Notes under the pieces: model-generated
The model's input: the letters and a program-made list of their open reading frames with translations, nothing else
Told to the model about the DNA's origin: nothing
Databases searched by the model: none
Program-made: the position numbers and the translations under genes
In this document: positions 62,101-64,000 of the stretch, piece by piece
How the letters are laid out: each line of letters starts with the position of its first letter
How positions within the stretch are numbered: the stretch's first letter is position 1
Source of the DNA: Streptomyces cinerochromogenes
GTDB lineage: Bacteria; Actinomycetota; Actinomycetes; Streptomycetales; Streptomycetaceae
NCBI RefSeq assembly: GCF_014648635.1
Contig: NZ_BMRM01000017.1
Location: forward strand, 152,452-216,451
Direction: 5' to 3'
Length of the DNA stretch: 64,000 nt

Positions 62101-62998
62101 CGGTCAGTTCGCGCACCTCGACAACAGCCAGCAGACCGGCCAGTTCGCGCAGCCCGACAACGGCCAGCAGACCGGCCAGTTCGCGCAGCCCGACCTCGCC
62201 CAGCAGCAGGGCCGCTTCGACGGTCCCGGCGGCCAGCAGGACACCGGCTCCTTCGTCCGCTCCGACGTGTTCGGCACGCAGGGGCCCGGACAGCAGGACG
62301 GCGGCGACCGGAACACCGGCCAGTTCCCGGCCCCGCAGGCCCCCCAGGCCCCGCAGGCGTACGGCGACAACGGTTACAACGGCGGTTACGACAGCGGCTC
62401 CACGGGGCAGCACGCCCTGCCCGGCCGCCAGGACCCCGGCCACACCGGTCAGTTCGAGCGCCCGCAGCTGCCCGCCCGCGACGACTTCGGCGCCCCGCGC
62501 CCGCAGGCGCCGCAACAGCGTCCGGCCCGCCAGCAGCCGGAGGCCCTGCCGCCGGCCAGCGGTCCGGGTGACGGCCGTACCCCGCTGTACGACACGCTGG
62601 AGACCAACTGGTTCCACGGTCAGCAGCAGGAGGGCGCGCCGGCGCCGCGGCAGCCGCAGGCGCCCGCGCCGGCTGCTCCGCAGCGGTCCACGTCCAACAA
62701 CACCGGCTCCTGGCGCACCTCGCCGAACGACGAACTCGTCCGGCAGGCGGAGCGCGTCCGGCAGCCCGCGGCGGGCGGGGTCACCACCTCCGGCCTCCCG
62801 CGCCGGGTGCCCCGGGCCAACCTCGTGCCCGGCACCGCCCAGCAGCAACAGCACCAAACCGGTCCGCAGGTCTCGCGTGCGCCTGACGACGTGCGCGGAC
62901 GGCTGACCAATCTTCGTCGGGGCATCGCTCAGGGCCGTCAGGCCGGCAGCGGCCAGACCGGCAGCTTCCCGAGCCCCACTCACCAGCAGGAGCGTTAG
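59117..62998 (+). CDS. cvnA1: Conservon sensor kinase-like protein CvnA with NIT domain and repeat-rich tail
   Basis: About 1293 residues. Order: a Ser/Gly-rich start; TM1 (about 96-115, LVSLLALPVVAATSLGALRI); an extracytoplasmic nitrate/nitrite-sensing-type helical domain; TM2 (about 406-428); HAMP; a dimerisation segment (LFKLDHLATRMRRNGENLLV); and an HATPase domain with N-box LLAELLENATSFSS, G1 DTGIGLSPEDL and RRMGLFVVGRLSQRHG. Then comes a 570-residue Gly/Pro/Gln-rich tail with TGQFA repeats. Conservon CvnA proteins are membrane kinase-like sensors acting with CvnB-D. Start: GTG 59117 (MQGRFKRDGSASAEPEP); an open frame to 58916 has weak coding bias. Confidence 0.9.
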   Translation: MQGRFKRDGSASAEPEPHGGTGPMAVSSSPQHAQNPGQAPAGDGGERGGRPGASGATASTTATPAGNPTPTVKSSQGPTATGSRLALRNWRISTRLVSLLALPVVAATSLGALRINENMDDIQQLDNMKLLTDMTKQATELAHALQDERDQSAGPMAHGLKASDYTIKGYQEKTDRARENFLDASEQIDAASKDGNLQGVRDALVGLANQLDDLAKIRKSAYTSKDNSTQTVESYHRLITQLIGLSQDMAEASSNPEMISRTRALAAFSTAKEYASEQRALIAAALPATTDTKGDLSENDRLYGQSAYESEGSELAIFRKIYANHDAEDLLKPITENNATIQSADTYAKRSFDSPDGLQQLPARSYKDWMDDSSTKIEQMKKIERTLLEEMEQKARELKSETQRDAVISGALILLVLGVSLVGAFVVARSMIRSLRRLQETATKVAQDRLPELVKQLSESDPQDVDTSVESVGVHSRDEIGQVAAAFDDVHREAVRLAAEQALLRGNVNAMFTNLSRRSQGLIQRQLSLISELESREADPDQLSSLFKLDHLATRMRRNGENLLVLAGEEPGRRWTRPVPLVDVLRAAASEVEQYERIELAAVPTTEVAGRVVNDLVHLLAELLENATSFSSPQTKVKVTGHALPDGRVLIEIHDTGIGLSPEDLAAINERLASPPTVDVSVSRRMGLFVVGRLSQRHGIRIQLRPSDSGGTTALVMLPVDVAQGGKKPAPGKPGGPGMTGGPAAAQAAAGAAAARRQNGNNAGGPGAGPAGGGLLGSGPGPRGQVGSGQGPRAALPGTGQGGRPGAPGGARGPQGGTGGLGGLQQNRPAPAGFGGQAPGAPQGLQQAAQQGGPQQDAFGGGRGRKRPGASADQGRQPQLPPRGGPRAELPGGDPQSRTPDWSDARAPLSRASMDTPRGHDEQDPARTAHMPRVDDRQGPGSTAEMPRIDAQGPAATGEFPRAELNGASHTGQFARPDNAQHTGQFAHLDNGQQTGQFAHLDNSQQTGQFAQPDNGQQTGQFAQPDLAQQQGRFDGPGGQQDTGSFVRSDVFGTQGPGQQDGGDRNTGQFPAPQAPQAPQAYGDNGYNGGYDSGSTGQHALPGRQDPGHTGQFERPQLPARDDFGAPRPQAPQQRPARQQPEALPPASGPGDGRTPLYDTLETNWFHGQQQEGAPAPRQPQAPAPAAPQRSTSNNTGSWRTSPNDELVRQAERVRQPAAGGVTTSGLPRRVPRANLVPGTAQQQQHQTGPQVSRAPDDVRGRLTNLRRGIAQGRQAGSGQTGSFPSPTHQQER
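62023..62215 (+). repeat. 36-bp tandem repeats in the cvnA tail
   Basis: About five units encode T-G-Q-F-A-x-x-D-N-x-Q-x (for example HTGQFARPDNAQ, HTGQFAHLDNGQ, QTGQFAHLDNSQ, QTGQFAQPDNGQ). TGQF motifs recur singly further on (NTGQFPAPQ, HTGQFERPQ). The repeats are in frame. Confidence 0.85.
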
Positions 62999-63421
62999 TT
63001 GAGTCCGATGAGCCAGGCGGCACAGAACCTGAACTGGTTGATCACCAACTTTGTGGACAACACCCCCGGGGTGTCCCACACCGTGGTGGTCTCCGCCGAC
63101 GGCCTTCTGCTGGCGATGTCCGAAGGTTTCCCGCGGGACCGCGCCGACCAGCTGGCGGCCGTCGCGTCCGGACTGACCTCCCTGACGGCCGGGGCGTCCC
63201 GGATCTTCGAGGGCGGCACGGTGGCGCAGACGGTCGTCGAGATGGAGCGCGGCTTCCTCTTCCTCATGTCCATCTCGGACGGGTCGTCCCTCGCGGTCCT
63301 GGCCCACCCCGATGCGGACATCGGTCTCGTCGGCTACGAGATGGCACTGCTCGTCGACCGCGCGGGGGCGGTACTCACTCCCGACCTGCGCGCCGAACTC
63401 CAGGGCAGTCTGCTCCACTGA
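62999..63421 (+). CDS. cvnB1: Conservon roadblock/LC7 protein CvnB
   Basis: About 140 residues of the roadblock/LC7 fold, as in MglB-like partners of small GTPases: NWLITNFVDNTPGVSHTVVV, SADGLLLAMSEGFPRDRADQ, VVEMERGFLFLMSISDGSSL. It probably binds the CvnD GTPase. TTG 62999 directly follows the cvnA stop and has GGAG six bases upstream; ATG 63008 (MSQAAQNLNWL) is the alternative but spaced 15 bases from that site. Confidence 0.92.
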   Translation: MSPMSQAAQNLNWLITNFVDNTPGVSHTVVVSADGLLLAMSEGFPRDRADQLAAVASGLTSLTAGASRIFEGGTVAQTVVEMERGFLFLMSISDGSSLAVLAHPDADIGLVGYEMALLVDRAGAVLTPDLRAELQGSLLH

Positions 63422-63532
63422 CCGCCCCCGGCACCACCCACCTCACGAAAACACCGTCCGGCCGCCACAATCCCCCCACCGGCCCCGTCAGACGGCTTGA
63501 CTGACCGACTTGCTGTCCCGCCCGGAGGATTC

Positions 63533-63931
63533 ATGACCCCGCCCACCGCCCATCATGATCCGTACGCGGAGCCGTACGGGGACGAGGGCGACCAGCCGCT
63601 GGTGAGGCCCTACGCCATGACCGGCGGCCGGACCAGGCCCCGCTACCAGCTCGCCATCGAGGCGCTGATCAGCACCACGGCCGACCCGGCAGCGCTCATG
63701 GGGCTGCTTCCCGAGCACCAGCGCATCTGCCACCTGTGCCGCGAGGTCAAGTCGGTCGCGGAGGTCTCGGCTCTGCTGGCCATGCCGCTCGGTGTGGCCC
63801 GGATCCTGGTGGCCGACCTCGCCGAGGCCGGCCTGGTCGCCATCCACCAGCCTGGTGGCGACGAGAACAACGGCGGCGCTCCGGATGTGACGCTGCTCGA
63901 AAGGGTGCTCAGTGGACTTCGCAAGCTCTGA
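63533..63931 (+). CDS. cvnC1: Conservon DUF742 protein CvnC
   Basis: 132 residues. A disordered start MTPPTAHHDPYAEPYGDEGD is followed by VRPYAMTGGRTRPRYQLAIE, HQRICHLCREVKSVAEVSAL and LLAMPLGVARILVADLAEAG, a winged-helix-like DUF742 core found in every conservon. ATG 63533 has GGAGG five bases upstream; a TTG at 63497 is in frame but lacks a site. It overlaps cvnD by 20 bp. Confidence 0.93.
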   Translation: MTPPTAHHDPYAEPYGDEGDQPLVRPYAMTGGRTRPRYQLAIEALISTTADPAALMGLLPEHQRICHLCREVKSVAEVSALLAMPLGVARILVADLAEAGLVAIHQPGGDENNGGAPDVTLLERVLSGLRKL

Positions 63932-64000
63932 CGCGGGCCGGGCCACCACCTCCGCGAAGATCGTGGTGGCGGGCGGCTTCGGCGTGGGCAAGACCACGTT
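63912..64000 (+). CDS. cvnD1: Conservon GTPase CvnD (5' end only)
   Basis: The GTG at 63912, inside the cvnC end, opens MDFASSDAGRATTSAKIVVA followed by GGFGVGKTT, the G1/P-loop of conservon Ras-like GTPases. Only 29 codons are inside the window. Its overlap with cvnC is the standard conservon arrangement. Confidence 0.9.
   Translation, partial: MDFASSDAGRATTSAKIVVAGGFGVGKTT

Noticed and set aside
62023..62215. CRISPR-like appearance of regularly spaced repeats
   Set aside because: The 36-bp units are contiguous, in frame and encode degenerate peptide repeats; there are no unique spacers and no cas genes.

Overview
This window is chromosomal core DNA from a Streptomyces. The evidence is very high GC with strong G/C at third codon positions, frequent GTG starts, and genes typical of the genus: HupS (an HU with a histone-H1-like lysine tail), nsdA, the MFS glucose permease glcP, ndgR beside leuCD, AfsR-like regulators and a cvn conservon. 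As far as I remember it, the gene order ffh-glnD-glnB-amtB-nsdA-ftsY-glcP-smc-mutM-rnc-rpmF-coaD-recG-rpmB-thiD/L-ddl-gpsA-hupS-leuDC-ndgR-gltX-cvn1 matches the S. coelicolor SCO5540-SCO5586 region. I see no prophage, insertion sequence or CRISPR array. The novelty here lies in small accessory genes, unusual protein segments and regulatory DNA set among housekeeping genes.

Layout. 1-5.9 kb: ffh (cut by the window edge) and the nitrogen operon amtB-glnB-glnD, with a GlnR-like site upstream. 6-14.5 kb: nsdA, a lone prim/pol-domain protein, ftsY, an NCS1 permease, a luciferase-like flavoenzyme and glcP. 14.5-24.7 kb: smc, a small coiled-coil protein, acyP, a CAP-domain protein preceded by a palindrome and tandem repeats, a quinone reductase with a divergent HxlR regulator, mutM, rnc, rpmF and a yceD-like gene. 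24.8-36.8 kb: a coiled-coil protein with an internal duplication, coaD, rsmD, recG, a two-gene Hsp90-like/TPR operon, a FakA/DhaL-like protein and rpmB. 36.9-46.5 kb: an AfsR-like regulator beside an FAD monooxygenase, thiL-thiD, an Lrp/AsnC-type effector-domain protein, a lipoprotein, ddl and gpsA. 46.5-54.1 kb: an acyltransferase, cofC/fbiD, hupS, leuC-leuD with divergent ndgR, and a divergent MerR/DUF4188 pair. 54.2-58.6 kb: five tRNA genes (three Glu, two Gln), a HAD hydrolase, a lone RelE/ParE-like protein, gltX, an FAH-family enzyme and a short peptide gene with a duplicated motif. 58.9-64 kb: the conservon cvnA-cvnB-cvnC-cvnD, with cvnD cut by the right edge.

Functional links. amtB, glnB and glnD form the ammonium uptake and PII signalling module. 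ffh and ftsY encode the two protein partners of SRP targeting. gltX lies next to tRNA-Glu and tRNA-Gln genes, both of which a non-discriminating GluRS would charge. Three divergent regulator/target pairs carry clear inverted repeats between the genes (HxlR/quinone reductase, IclR/leuCD, MerR/DUF4188). The least explained items are the Hsp90-TPR operon, the repeat-containing 64-residue peptide beside the conservon, the repeat-rich CvnA tail, the repeat insertion in the SMC hinge region, the palindrome plus 15-bp tandem repeats before the CAP gene, and an in-frame TTA codon in cofC. Function calls rest on motif recognition by eye; no database search was run.
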